Origin: Saprospiraceae bacterium
Lineage (GTDB): Bacteria > Bacteroidota > Bacteroidia > Chitinophagales > Saprospiraceae
Direction of reading: 5' to 3'
DNA length: 42,873 nt
Assembly: GCA_020627825.1 (NCBI GenBank)
Contig: JAHDGD010000016.1
Span: 1-42,873 of the forward strand
The position numbers and the translations under genes were made by a program. The notes beneath the pieces were generated by a model that saw only the letters and a list, made by a program, of their open reading frames with translations, searched no databases and was not told the origin of the DNA. This document shows, one piece after another, positions 1 to 8,101 of the stretch (positions are counted from its first letter, which is position 1; each line of letters opens with the position of its first letter).

Positions 1-488
1 TTTCTAGTTCGGGATATCAAGTATTATTGAGGGTAAAAGGAAAGAAATCAATAGTCAGCACCTATGTTGCAACATGCGAAAAGCGCGGTAAAAATATAAG
101 TCAGCGATTTATTGATGAGCCATGGAGAATTATAAGTGAGCAATTTAGAATCTTCCATAGTGTGTATGCAAAATGGGTAAACAAATTAAGAGACAGGAGC
201 GGAGGGTTAGTAAAAAGCAGATTTGCTAGGTACTATTTCGAAAGTGTTTCCGAATTTTCGGCATATTATGAAGAGATGGAGCAAGGAAAAGAAATTATCA
301 GTCAGCAAAACAGGAAATACAGGGTGAGTAAAAGGTGGAAAATGGGGGTGAGGTGGTGGTTTTATCGGGGGATTGGGAATGTGGGAGGTTCGATTATAAA
401 GGCGTTTCCAAATTACGTAGTATCAAATTTAGTGAAATTCACAAAATCACTCCACCCATCCCCAAAACCCCCACCCAAACCAGCATAA
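1..488 (+). CDS. RAYT-like (IS200/Y1-type) transposase, 3' part, cut by window edge
   Basis: The reading frame is open from the window edge, so the N-terminal half (where the HUH/Y1 motifs would lie) is missing; the TTG at 27 is not likely to be the true start. The visible part contains FRIFHSVYAKWVNK followed by RSGGLVKSRF. This resembles the stretch in REP-associated tyrosine transposases and related Y1 transposases where a small helix is followed by an N-x-x-x-x-R-x-G-x-L-x-x-x-R-F/Y motif. It continues with a basic tryptophan-rich segment (KRWKMGVRWW) and ends in a proline-rich tail. A second copy, roughly 87 percent identical in protein, lies inverted at the other window end. The family assignment is by recalled motif similarity; it could be a Bacteroidota-specific hypothetical repeat protein instead. 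Confidence 0.5.
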   Translation, partial: SSSGYQVLLRVKGKKSIVSTYVATCEKRGKNISQRFIDEPWRIISEQFRIFHSVYAKWVNKLRDRSGGLVKSRFARYYFESVSEFSAYYEEMEQGKEIISQQNRKYRVSKRWKMGVRWWFYRGIGNVGGSIIKAFPNYVVSNLVKFTKSLHPSPKPPPKPA

Positions 489-632
489 TCAGCTCCTAAT
501 TCAAGGTGTTTTAGAATTATCTTACACCTATTATTCATTTCGCTTCTCCATTATTTACTGTTTCCAACAGTAATCTTAAAATCGATTTGTCTTGATCCAA
601 CTTATTTCCTCGACATCTTAACCGAATGAGCT
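15..632 (+). repeat. Left copy of 618-bp inverted repeat (RAYT-like unit)
   Basis: This segment matches the reverse complement of 42256-42873 over its whole length, including the transposase-like frame, the untranslated tail after its stop, a conserved hairpin, and the final CCGAATGAGCT. The copies have diverged (about 20 of 153 residues differ), so this is not a recent duplication. Homology stops near 632, directly before a TIR-like sequence. Confidence 0.85.
555..573. repeat. Conserved hairpin downstream of RAYT-like gene, left copy
   Basis: TTACTGTT and AACAGTAA form a perfect 8-bp stem with a 3-nt loop (TCC). The right repeat copy keeps both arms but has a different loop (GAA), which suggests the stem is selected. 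It may be a REP-like recognition hairpin or a terminator. No T-run follows it, so a terminator is less likely. Confidence 0.6.
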
Positions 633-637
633 TTAAA

Positions 638-659
638 CCCGAATTATGCATACTTCGTG
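638..659 (+). repeat. MITE terminal-repeat-like remnant
   Basis: CCCGAATTATGCAT followed by ACTTCGTG resembles the left end of the MITE at 30098 (CCCACATTATGCAATAGAA then CTTCGTG), with a few bases missing. It is preceded by TTTAAA, like the TTTAA target site of that element. It sits exactly where homology of the left inverted repeat ends. It is probably a decayed end; chance similarity is possible. Confidence 0.35.
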
Positions 660-671
660 TAAAAATGAAAA

Positions 672-699
672 GAGATTACAACACGCATGTTGTAACCTC
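672..699 (-). terminator. Intrinsic terminator of the coiled-coil gene
   Basis: GAGATTACAACA and TGTTGTAACCTC form a 12-bp stem (one mismatch) with loop CGCA. Read on the minus strand, the stem is followed by TCTTTTCATTTTT, a T-rich tract. It lies about 55 nt past the stop of the minus-strand gene that ends at 754. Confidence 0.7.
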
Positions 700-753
700 T
701 AAAATCAATTTGTCATAAATTGGTATTAATTGAATATCGAAAGATATTTTCTT

Positions 754-1728
754 CTATTTTAACCGAAAGCTTCCTGAACCAGCCTTGAATCCTTTGTTGT
801 ATATTTCTACTTCGTAGATACCTTTTGCAAATCGCAATGATGGTGACCAGTCAATACATACTTGTTTGTTTGCATTATCATAATCGATCGTTGCTGTATT
901 AGTATATCTTATTGATTCACCATCTCCGTTTACTAATATACCTGAACCAAGATCTTCTATCACCATTGTCTCTCCTAATGGATCTATAATTCTCAAGAAA
1001 AATTCTTCTTCTTCTTGATCCGTTACTAAATTTGCCTCCGTTGTAAAGCACACACTTACTTTATCAACATATTTCGCATATTTTCTTTTTGTGATATCTC
1101 CTTTGTTATTTACCTTATATCCTGTACCTACTATATTTTCTACCTTCACCACTGAAGCAACATTAACCTTCGCACTTAAGAAATCTTTTTCTTTTGCTAA
1201 CTCTTTATTGTAATCTTCAAGTTGCGTTTTTTGAGCTATTAATTCTTCATTCTCTTCAGTCGTTCTAGCTACTCTTTGATTAAGAACTTTGTTGTTTTCT
1301 TGTAAGGTTACATTTGCATCAGCTAACAACGTATTTTCTTCCTTTAACTTTGAAATCTCTGCAATGTATTGCTGGCCCATTTCTTCAAGTTTTGCAATTT
1401 CTTTCTTGGCCTCATAATACTTTCCTTCCTTCCACATTAATTTACTTATTTTCTCTTTTTGTTGGGAAAGTTGAGTCTTTTGCTCCTCTATCATTGCGTT
1501 TAATTCTACATTCTCTCCTTTCATCTCATCTAGCTGCTCACTTACATTTTGATAGGATAACTCAAGATCTTTAGAGAATTCATGAGCTTCATCAATCATT
1601 ACTCTGTACTGGTCGTTAGAATCTGCAAGGTTAGAGCGATCAAGTGCTAAATAGCCTGAAATACCTAGAAGTATAACAATTACAGTAACAAATATTGGTG
1701 TGGAATTTTTTGAATTTGAATTCGTCAT
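754..1728 (-). CDS. Membrane-anchored coiled-coil protein with C-terminal beta domain
   Basis: This 324-aa protein has one N-terminal membrane segment (about residues 12-30, hydrophobic IFVTVIVILLGISGYLAL). A long coiled coil rich in E, K, Q and L follows (about 45-190), and then a C-terminal domain of about 130 residues that looks mostly beta. The C-terminal domain holds two cysteines (VSVCF and KQVCIDW) that could pair. There is no lipobox and no T9SS tail, so it is probably an inner-membrane protein with the coil and the beta domain in the periplasm. Similar uncharacterised proteins are common in Bacteroidota; no specific role can be assigned. The gene stands alone between the left repeat and rpe, is transcribed away from rpe, and has its own terminator at 672-699. 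Confidence 0.8.
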   Translation of the reverse strand: MTNSNSKNSTPIFVTVIVILLGISGYLALDRSNLADSNDQYRVMIDEAHEFSKDLELSYQNVSEQLDEMKGENVELNAMIEEQKTQLSQQKEKISKLMWKEGKYYEAKKEIAKLEEMGQQYIAEISKLKEENTLLADANVTLQENNKVLNQRVARTTEENEELIAQKTQLEDYNKELAKEKDFLSAKVNVASVVKVENIVGTGYKVNNKGDITKRKYAKYVDKVSVCFTTEANLVTDQEEEEFFLRIIDPLGETMVIEDLGSGILVNGDGESIRYTNTATIDYDNANKQVCIDWSPSLRFAKGIYEVEIYNKGFKAGSGSFRLK

Positions 1729-1938
1729 TTTAATTAATTTTCAATTATAGAAAAGTACATTTTCTTTACATAGGGTGGCTTTAGGCTATTAAACGATCAT
1801 CAATTGAAATTCATTATGTAGACATCACATAATCTTTCATTCTTAATAAAGAGCCTTTACGTGTATATTGCGCTGCATCGCTCTTAAATAAATTGATCGT
1901 TTCTATTTTTTTAGATCATATCAACCACAAAATAAAGC

Positions 1939-1946
1939 TACCTTTA
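1939..1946 (+). promoter_or_regulatory. Candidate -7 box for rpe (TACCTTTA)
   Basis: TACCTTTA differs at one position from the Bacteroidota -7 consensus TAnnTTTG and lies 15 nt before the ATG at 1962. The longer in-frame ATG at 1893 lies upstream of it, which supports the 1962 start. No clear -33 element was seen. Confidence 0.4.
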
Positions 1947-1961
1947 CACAAAAATGTGTTT

Positions 1962-2633
1962 ATGAGTCATTTTATAGCGCCTTCTATTTTGGCAGCTGAT
2001 TTTACGAATTTGCAACACGATCTTGATATGATCAATTCTAGTGATGCTGATTTTCTGCATGTTGATGTTATGGACGGTGTCTTTGTGCCCGCTATTTCTT
2101 TTGGTCAAAGTATAGTGCGACAAATGAAAGCTGCTTGTTCAAAGCCTCTTGATGTACATCTTATGATCATAGACCCTGACCGCTACATCAAAGAATTTGC
2201 AGAAGCTGGGGCTTCTATTATTACCGTTCATTATGAGGCTTGTACACATTTGCACCGTACCATTCAGCTTATTAAATCGTATGGTTGTAAAGCAGGAGTC
2301 GCTTTGAACCCTCATACAAGTGGGAAATTGCTTGATCCTATCTTAGAAGACCTTGATCTTGTGTGTGTTATGAGTGTTAATCCCGGATTTGGCGGTCAAA
2401 AGTTCATTTATAGCGCCCTTGAAAAAATTAGTTACCTCAGATCTCAGATTCGTACGAAGAATCTTGCAACTTTGATCGAGGTAGATGGAGGTGTTGGACT
2501 ACAAAATGCAGAGAAAGTACTTCAAGCAGGTGCTGATGTTTTAGTTGCTGGAAGTGCCGTTTTTAAGTCTGAACGTCCTATTGATACCATACGATCTTTA
2601 AAAGAGATTGGTAATCATACTTTAAATGTGTAA
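1962..2633 (+). CDS. rpe: Ribulose-phosphate 3-epimerase
   Basis: This enzyme interconverts ribulose 5-phosphate and xylulose 5-phosphate in the cytoplasmic pentose phosphate pathway. It is a 223-aa TIM barrel of normal family length when started at 1962 (MSHFIAPSILAADF). The 23-residue extension from the ATG at 1893 is atypical and would begin upstream of the likely promoter. Visible family motifs are APSILAADF at the N terminus, HVDVMDG (H33, D35), DVHLM (H66), VNPGFGGQKF, and EVDGGV (D175), which give the metal ligands, the catalytic aspartates and the phosphate-binding loop. The downstream TonB receptor begins inside its last codons (8-nt overlap), so the two are probably co-transcribed although functionally unrelated. 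Confidence 0.96.
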   Translation: MSHFIAPSILAADFTNLQHDLDMINSSDADFLHVDVMDGVFVPAISFGQSIVRQMKAACSKPLDVHLMIIDPDRYIKEFAEAGASIITVHYEACTHLHRTIQLIKSYGCKAGVALNPHTSGKLLDPILEDLDLVCVMSVNPGFGGQKFIYSALEKISYLRSQIRTKNLATLIEVDGGVGLQNAEKVLQAGADVLVAGSAVFKSERPIDTIRSLKEIGNHTLNV

Positions 2634-5151
2634 TAAGCGTTCTAAGCAGGTGAAAAGATTTTTACTTTCGATTTTCTTGAGCAATTTATTTTTTTGGGTC
2701 GGGGCCCAAAAGGCATTTGTCAGTGGTCAAGTTTTTGATGCATCGTCAGATCAGCCTATCGAATTGGTAACAGTTTTTGTTTCTGAAACCCAAACAGCTG
2801 TGGAGTCTGATGAAAATGGACGTTTTCGTATTGAAGTTGAAGCAGGTCGACCCATTTCCCTTTCTTTTAAGCGATTAGGGTATGTAGATAAAACAATTGA
2901 ATTAGCGTCCACACCAAATGGCATTACAAGAAAGGTTGAAATCATTCTTATTCCTGAGAATTATGATCTTGAAATAATTGTTCGCGATAGTAGAATAAAA
3001 GATCTTGGTATGATTCGAGAGGAAACAGCTGAAATCATGTTGTTGCCGTCTGTTACTGGGAATTTAGAAAGTGCGCTTCCTAGTATTGCATTGGGAGTGA
3101 ATGCTGGAAGTGGGGGAGAACTTACCTCACAATACAGTGTAAGAGGAGGGAATTACGATGAAAACTTGATCTATGTAAATGATTTTGAAATATTTAGACC
3201 ACAATTAATTCGTAGCGGACAACAAGAAGGGTTGACTTTTCCAAATATTGATTTGATACAAGACTTGTCTTTTTCTTCTGGTGGTTTTGAATCGAAGTAT
3301 GGTGATAAATTAAGTTCTGTTCTTGATGTACGATACAAACGTCCTACTATTTCAAAAAGCTCACTTACAGCATCTCTTTTGGGCGCAAGCCTACATACTG
3401 AAGGCTCCAAAAGATTCAGAGGCAGAGATTTTACATACCTCATTGGTGCTCGCTATAAAACGAATCGATATCTTCTCAGTTCTCTTGAAATAGAAGGGGA
3501 GTATCAACCCAATCATGGCGACATACAAGCTTATTTAACCTATGATTTATCTGATAGTTGGCAAATGGATTTTATTTCCAATTATAATATATCACAGTAT
3601 AATCTTACACCTGAATCAGGTAGACAAGCTGTAGGATTGATCAATCTTGCGGTTCAACTAACAACCGCCTATGATGGATCTGAACGAGATCAATTCCGTA
3701 ATGCAATGGCGGGATTAGCCTTCAACTACCTGCCAGAGCGAAAGAAAAACCCATTTTATCTTAAGTTTTTGACAAGTGTATATGGTTCCCGAGAAACGGA
3801 ATCAATCGATATTATAGGACGCTATAGGCTAAGCCAAATCGAAACATCTCTTGGCGCAGAAAATGCAGGTGAAGAAGTAGCGCTTTTGGGGCTCGGCACC
3901 CAACACCTTCATGCTCGAAATATTTTGCAGGGAAATGTGATCAATTATCAACATAAAGGTGGATATGAAATCCAACTTACAGAAAATGGTTCCAAAAGCC
4001 ATTTTATACAATGGGGAGTTAAAGTTCAGCATGAATTATTTAATGATAATTTAAAAGAATGGGAGCGACTTGACTCAGCTGGGTATTCCATTCCATTTGA
4101 TGTTTCCGCTGTTCAGTTACAGGAATATGTTCGAACAAGAAATGACATTAGTTCAACTCGACTGAATGCACACGTGCAAGATTCTTATACGATTCAGAAT
4201 GATAAAACTGAATTCCGATTAACGGGTGGTTTTCGAGCTGCATATTGGAGTTATAATAAGGAAGCATTTATAACCCCTAGAGTTCAAGCATTGTACAAAC
4301 CTTTAAAATGGGAGAAAGACATAAGTTTTAAATTTGCATCAGGCTTCTATTATCAACCGGGGTTTTATCGAGAATTCAGAAGGCTAGATGGGACATTGAA
4401 TGAGGACATAAGAGCACAAAAATCATTTCATGCTGTTGCGGGAATAACATATGATTTTGAGTGGAAAAAGGTGAGTGAAGCACCATTCAAATTAATCTCT
4501 GAAGTCTATTATAAAAGGCTATGGGATGCTATATCGTATGATTTAGACAATGTGCGTATACGGTATAGTGGAGAAAATGATTCCGATGGTTACGTTATCG
4601 GATGGGATACTCGAATTAATGGACAGTTTGTCCCTGGTACTGAATCGTGGATCAATGTATCACTATTGCAAGCAAGGGAAAGGATTAATGGTATAGAACA
4701 TAGAGGGTTCAATGGATTTGACGATGTGGAACGTACATGGGTGCCGCGTCCTACAGATCAAGCGGTATTTGTAAATATGTTTTTTCAAGACTATCTGCCC
4801 AATAATGAAAATTTCAAAGCACACTTTTTATTAGCTTTTGGAAGTGGACTTGCATATGGTATTCAAGGAAACAACTTGATATATAGAAATGCATTTCGAT
4901 ACCCATCTTATAGAAGAATTGATGTAGGGTTTTCGTATCAATTGTGGAATGCTGAATGGCTAGCGAAAAAACCAAAGCATCCCTTACGTTTTTGCAGAAA
5001 TGCCTGGGTAAGTGTAGAAGCATTCAATCTTCTCGGAATTCAAAATGTTGCCTCTACAACCTGGATAAAAAGCATCACAAATGTTTCATATTCTATTCCC
5101 AATCGACTCACATCAAGAAGGGTAAATGTGCGTTTTAGAATAGAAATTTAA
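2626..5151 (+). CDS. TonB-dependent outer-membrane receptor with carboxypeptidase-like regulatory domain
   Basis: This 841-aa protein has a signal peptide (FLLSIFLSNLFFWVGAQ) and a CarboxypepD_reg-like beta domain at about residues 30-110 (VSGQVFDASSDQPIELVTVF). A plug domain follows at about 125-240 (SQYSVRGGNYDENLIYVNDFE is typical), and then a 22-strand-type barrel ending in the aromatic-rich final strand RVNVRFRIEI. It should take up a ligand through the outer membrane using TonB energy. No SusD-like partner follows, and the protein is shorter than typical SusC, so it is more likely a siderophore, cobalamin or small-molecule receptor, or a surface-assembly receptor, than a glycan importer; the substrate is unknown. 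The ATG at 2626 overlaps the end of rpe; an in-frame GTG at 2650 directly before KRFLLS is an alternative start. Confidence 0.9.
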   Translation: MCNKRSKQVKRFLLSIFLSNLFFWVGAQKAFVSGQVFDASSDQPIELVTVFVSETQTAVESDENGRFRIEVEAGRPISLSFKRLGYVDKTIELASTPNGITRKVEIILIPENYDLEIIVRDSRIKDLGMIREETAEIMLLPSVTGNLESALPSIALGVNAGSGGELTSQYSVRGGNYDENLIYVNDFEIFRPQLIRSGQQEGLTFPNIDLIQDLSFSSGGFESKYGDKLSSVLDVRYKRPTISKSSLTASLLGASLHTEGSKRFRGRDFTYLIGARYKTNRYLLSSLEIEGEYQPNHGDIQAYLTYDLSDSWQMDFISNYNISQYNLTPESGRQAVGLINLAVQLTTAYDGSERDQFRNAMAGLAFNYLPERKKNPFYLKFLTSVYGSRETESIDIIGRYRLSQIETSLGAENAGEEVALLGLGTQHLHARNILQGNVINYQHKGGYEIQLTENGSKSHFIQWGVKVQHELFNDNLKEWERLDSAGYSIPFDVSAVQLQEYVRTRNDISSTRLNAHVQDSYTIQNDKTEFRLTGGFRAAYWSYNKEAFITPRVQALYKPLKWEKDISFKFASGFYYQPGFYREFRRLDGTLNEDIRAQKSFHAVAGITYDFEWKKVSEAPFKLISEVYYKRLWDAISYDLDNVRIRYSGENDSDGYVIGWDTRINGQFVPGTESWINVSLLQARERINGIEHRGFNGFDDVERTWVPRPTDQAVFVNMFFQDYLPNNENFKAHFLLAFGSGLAYGIQGNNLIYRNAFRYPSYRRIDVGFSYQLWNAEWLAKKPKHPLRFCRNAWVSVEAFNLLGIQNVASTTWIKSITNVSYSIPNRLTSRRVNVRFRIEI

Positions 5152-5261
5152 GTGCTGATCCAACTTTTCAAAAGACAAAAAGGAATAATAAGTGTGGAAA
5201 CAAATCATAATGTCACCTCCTAATGTTAAGTTTACTCGAAAACAAATAACGCAATAGACAT

Positions 5262-6212
5262 ATGAACAAGGAAACACTAAAGGTTGCATTGGCTCAAATT
5301 GCACCTGTATGGTTGGATAAAGCTGCTACTTTAGCAAAGGTTAAAGATGCGATACAAGAAGCTGGTTCAAAAGAAGCAGAATTAATTGTTTTTGGTGAAA
5401 CATTACTGCCTGGTTATCCGTTTTGGGTGTCTTTAACAGATGGGGCGAAATTCGAAAGTAAAATGCAAAAGGAATTGCATGCGCATTATGCAAAAAATGC
5501 GATTGTAATAGAGCAAGGAGATCTTGATGAAGTGTGCGTTCTTGCGAAACAAATGAGCATAGCGATCTACCTAGGAATATTGGAAAGACCAATCGATAGA
5601 GGAGGGCATAGTGTGTATGCATCGCTCGTGTACATTGATGCTCAAGGAAAGATTCAATCAGTACACCGAAAATTACAACCTACATATGAAGAAAGATTAA
5701 CTTGGGCACCAGGAGATGGTAATGGTTTGAAGGTTCATCCTTTAAAAGCATTTACAGTAGGCGGATTAAATTGTTGGGAAAATTGGATGCCCTTACCAAG
5801 AGCGGCGTTGTACGGTCAAGGTGAAAATGTTCATGTCGCTGTGTGGCCGGGAAATTTATACAATACAAAAGACATTACGCGTTACATTGCAAAAGAATCG
5901 AGATCTTATGTGATCTCAGTTTCTAGCTTGATGCGAAAATCTGATTTTCCTAAAAGTACACCTCATCTAGAGGCTATTCTTTCAGCATCACCTGAAACAT
6001 TGGCGAATGGTGGATCTTGCATTGCAGGACCTGATGGTGAATGGGTGCTTGAACCAGTTTTACATCAAGAAGGTATAGTAATAGAGACCTTGGATTTCCA
6101 ATTTATTTTGGAAGAGCGTCAAAATTTCGATCCTGTAGGACATTACTCTAGACCCGATGTCACCAAACTTCATGTGAATAGAGATAGACAGCGCACAGTT
6201 GACTTTTCTTAG
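5262..6212 (+). CDS. Nitrilase (carbon-nitrogen hydrolase superfamily, branch 1)
   Basis: This 316-aa cytoplasmic enzyme probably hydrolyses a nitrile to the carboxylic acid and ammonia. The Glu-Lys-Cys triad is visible: E46 in FGETLLPGYPFW, K137 in HRKLQPTYEERLTW and C171 in GGLNCWENWMPLPR. The second conserved glutamate is also present in the PTYEER loop. The CWENWMPL cysteine motif is that of true nitrilases rather than amidases, carbamoylases or Nit1/Nit2 omega-amidases. Length is typical. It is monocistronic: about 110 nt separate it from the TonB receptor and 50 nt from the next gene. The natural substrate cannot be told from sequence; aliphatic or aryl nitriles are both possible. Confidence 0.9.
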   Translation: MNKETLKVALAQIAPVWLDKAATLAKVKDAIQEAGSKEAELIVFGETLLPGYPFWVSLTDGAKFESKMQKELHAHYAKNAIVIEQGDLDEVCVLAKQMSIAIYLGILERPIDRGGHSVYASLVYIDAQGKIQSVHRKLQPTYEERLTWAPGDGNGLKVHPLKAFTVGGLNCWENWMPLPRAALYGQGENVHVAVWPGNLYNTKDITRYIAKESRSYVISVSSLMRKSDFPKSTPHLEAILSASPETLANGGSCIAGPDGEWVLEPVLHQEGIVIETLDFQFILEERQNFDPVGHYSRPDVTKLHVNRDRQRTVDFS

Positions 6213-6248
6213 TCTATATGGCGCCTAGGAATCCAATAATAGTTTTCG

Positions 6249-6256
6249 CACCTTTG
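6249..6256 (+). promoter_or_regulatory. Candidate -7 box (CACCTTTG) directly before the glycosyltransferase
   Basis: CACCTTTG differs by one base from TAnnTTTG and ends 6 nt before the ATG at 6263. If used, the mRNA would be nearly leaderless. Confidence 0.3.
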
Positions 6257-6262
6257 TAAACT

Positions 6263-7918
6263 ATGGTGAATGCTTTACGCGCAAAAAATAAAATACGAAC
6301 GTATAGTATATACGCAGTTTCGGCATGGTTGCTTGTGAACCTAGTACAAGCATACCTTTCTCCATTGCACGTTGATGAAGCTTATTATTGGATGTTTTCC
6401 CGCTTTCTAGATTGGGGTTATTTTGATCATCCTCCTGCCGTTGCGGTTCTTATAAAAGCTTCAAGTTTCATTTTTGAAGGGAATATGGGTATCCGCTTTT
6501 TAAGTATTCTATGCCAATTGCTTACCTTTTATTTGATGTTCATGCTTCTTGAGAATGAAAGAAGAACAGATAGGATGTTTCTGAAGTATCTTCTGGTGCT
6601 TATGTTATTGCCATTGCATCATGTTTTTGGGTTTATTACAACACCTGATGTTCCTTTAATGCTAAGTACAACTTTATTTTTTTACGCATTAAAAAGAGTG
6701 CTTGATCTGGGAGATGGCTGGTCATATGGACTGTGGTCTTTGTCTATGGCAATGATGCTTTATTCGAAGTACCATAGTGGCTTGGTTATCGTATGTGTTT
6801 TGATTGCGTTACCTCATTTATTTAAGAGATGGCAAACGTATTGTAGTGGGCTGGTTGCGCTTATTCTTTATATTCCACATGTATGGTGGCAATATCAACA
6901 TGATTGGGTGTCCTTTGTTTATCATTTAAAAGAACGCGGAGAGGGATACGAATGGACATTTCCTATGGAGTATTTGTTGATTATAGTCCTGGTATTTAAT
7001 CCTGTTTTTTTATTTCAACTTGTACGATTGATAAGGAAAAGATGGAAAGGAACATTTGAGAGAGCTTGTTATATAGTTGTTGTTGGATTTTTATTGTTCT
7101 TTTTGTGGCAGTCGTTTCGTGTAAGAGTACAACCACAATGGTTGATCGTGTTGTATATTCCTTCTTTGTATTTAATGCGAAGAGAGATTGATAAGGTTTC
7201 CATTAGACGATTGGTCTTAATGTTTTTGGCTTTGTTACCGATTCTGGTGTTTCTTCGAGTTTGTATGATTGTAGATGTATTGCCTATTCGGTTTAATATG
7301 CATGGTGAGAAGGAATATGTAGAGCAAATACAACAAGATGCGAAAGGAAGAGATGTGATGTTTTATTCGAGTTACAAACGAGCGGCAATTTATAATTGGT
7401 ATAGCGGGCAGGAGTATACCCATAGTTATAATGGAGTAAATGCGAGAAAGAATCAATATGACATATGGTCTCATGATTCCATTTATTATCACCAAGATGT
7501 TTATTTCGTTGGGGTTTATCAAGAAGGGCGTGAACCAACTTTCTACAAAGATGGTACCTATTTTGGGAATGTTGTAACGTATAAGCCAAGTCGAAAAATG
7601 CAAGTTAATTTATTGAATTCAAAAAAAGTAGGTCAACATTTAATAAGTGAGTTTACCATTGATTCTATTGAAATAAAAGACATTAAATTTTCGGAACAAT
7701 ATGTGTTAACGAGACGATATTTAATAGATGGTCAATCATTTGATTATGGCGAAGATATCTTATCTTTTAAGTTGGAGGCTGACGCCCAAAAGGTGTACTC
7801 TGTTTCTAGTTCATTGCCATTAAATCCTGAGGTAAATGGTTTTGTTTATTTAATACGACATGAAAATCTTCCGCATCGAGTAGTGTATGAATCGTATGAT
7901 TTTCCGCTAATTGATTAA
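6263..7918 (+). CDS. ArnT/PMT-like membrane glycosyltransferase (GT39/GT83 type)
   Basis: This 551-aa polytopic protein has about 10-12 membrane segments in the first 340 residues and a soluble C-terminal region of about 200 residues. The first periplasmic loop carries HVDEAYYW (D38, E39) and YFDHPP (D55). This is the acidic pattern of dolichyl- or undecaprenyl-phosphate-sugar glycosyltransferases such as ArnT and protein mannosyltransferases. It is predicted to transfer a sugar from a polyprenyl-phosphate donor to lipid A, another lipid or a protein on the periplasmic side of the inner membrane. The acceptor is unknown, and no lipid A modification genes are adjacent. The C-terminal part (YSSYKRAAIYNWYSGQE) is usual for this family in Bacteroidota. 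Confidence 0.85.
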   Translation: MVNALRAKNKIRTYSIYAVSAWLLVNLVQAYLSPLHVDEAYYWMFSRFLDWGYFDHPPAVAVLIKASSFIFEGNMGIRFLSILCQLLTFYLMFMLLENERRTDRMFLKYLLVLMLLPLHHVFGFITTPDVPLMLSTTLFFYALKRVLDLGDGWSYGLWSLSMAMMLYSKYHSGLVIVCVLIALPHLFKRWQTYCSGLVALILYIPHVWWQYQHDWVSFVYHLKERGEGYEWTFPMEYLLIIVLVFNPVFLFQLVRLIRKRWKGTFERACYIVVVGFLLFFLWQSFRVRVQPQWLIVLYIPSLYLMRREIDKVSIRRLVLMFLALLPILVFLRVCMIVDVLPIRFNMHGEKEYVEQIQQDAKGRDVMFYSSYKRAAIYNWYSGQEYTHSYNGVNARKNQYDIWSHDSIYYHQDVYFVGVYQEGREPTFYKDGTYFGNVVTYKPSRKMQVNLLNSKKVGQHLISEFTIDSIEIKDIKFSEQYVLTRRYLIDGQSFDYGEDILSFKLEADAQKVYSVSSSLPLNPEVNGFVYLIRHENLPHRVVYESYDFPLID

Positions 7919-7919
7919 T

Positions 7920-7938
7920 ATTGCATAATGCTGGTTAA
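7920..7938 (-). repeat. MITE terminal-repeat-like remnant after the glycosyltransferase stop
   Basis: ATTGCATAATGCTGGTTAA closely resembles the right end of the MITE copies (ATTGCATATTGTGGGTTTAA at 30250 and ATGCATAATGTGGGTTAAA at 20058). It begins 2 nt after the stop codon. No second end was found nearby, so it may be a solo remnant. Confidence 0.35.
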
Positions 7939-7990
7939 TACTACAATTTGAATGTATTCGAGATTTCAGAATGCAAATAGTATAAGATTA

Positions 7991-8011
7991 TTTTGGGCTT
8001 AAAGCCCAAAA
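7991..8011. repeat. Short palindrome, GGGCTT/AAGCCC family (intergenic copy)
   Basis: TTTTGGGCTT and AAGCCCAAAA are perfect 10-bp arms around a single A. It is the same sequence family as the palindromes at 24317, 35052 and 40627. It lies between convergent genes and may also act in transcription termination, but the arms are flanked by A-rich DNA on the plus strand. Confidence 0.7.
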
Positions 8012-8017
8012 AGAAAA

Positions 8018-8043
8018 GACCAATAAACAAAGGTTTATTGGTC
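8018..8043 (-). terminator. Intrinsic terminator of the 11-repeat secreted protein gene
   Basis: GACCAATAAAC and GTTTATTGGTC form a perfect 11-bp stem with loop AAAG. On the minus strand the stem is followed by TTTTCTTTTT. It lies about 60 nt beyond the stop at 8102. Confidence 0.8.
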
Positions 8044-8101
8044 TACAAAATTTAGAACTCAAAACAGATTGTGTTACTGTTTTTGGGTTGAATTCTAGGT
8101 A

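Noticed and set aside
489-753. tRNA, rRNA or riboswitch in the intergenic gaps
   Set aside because: Gaps were read for cloverleaf, TTCGANNC-type T-loop and conserved aptamer patterns; none was convincing anywhere in the window, although covariance-model searches could not be run.
1893-1961. N-terminal extension of ribulose-phosphate 3-epimerase
   Set aside because: It contains the likely -7 box, adds 23 residues not seen in the family, and the ATG at 1962 gives the normal length and N terminus.
2626-5151. SusC-type glycan importer
   Set aside because: No SusD-like gene follows, the protein is about 150-200 residues shorter than typical SusC, and no glycan genes are adjacent.
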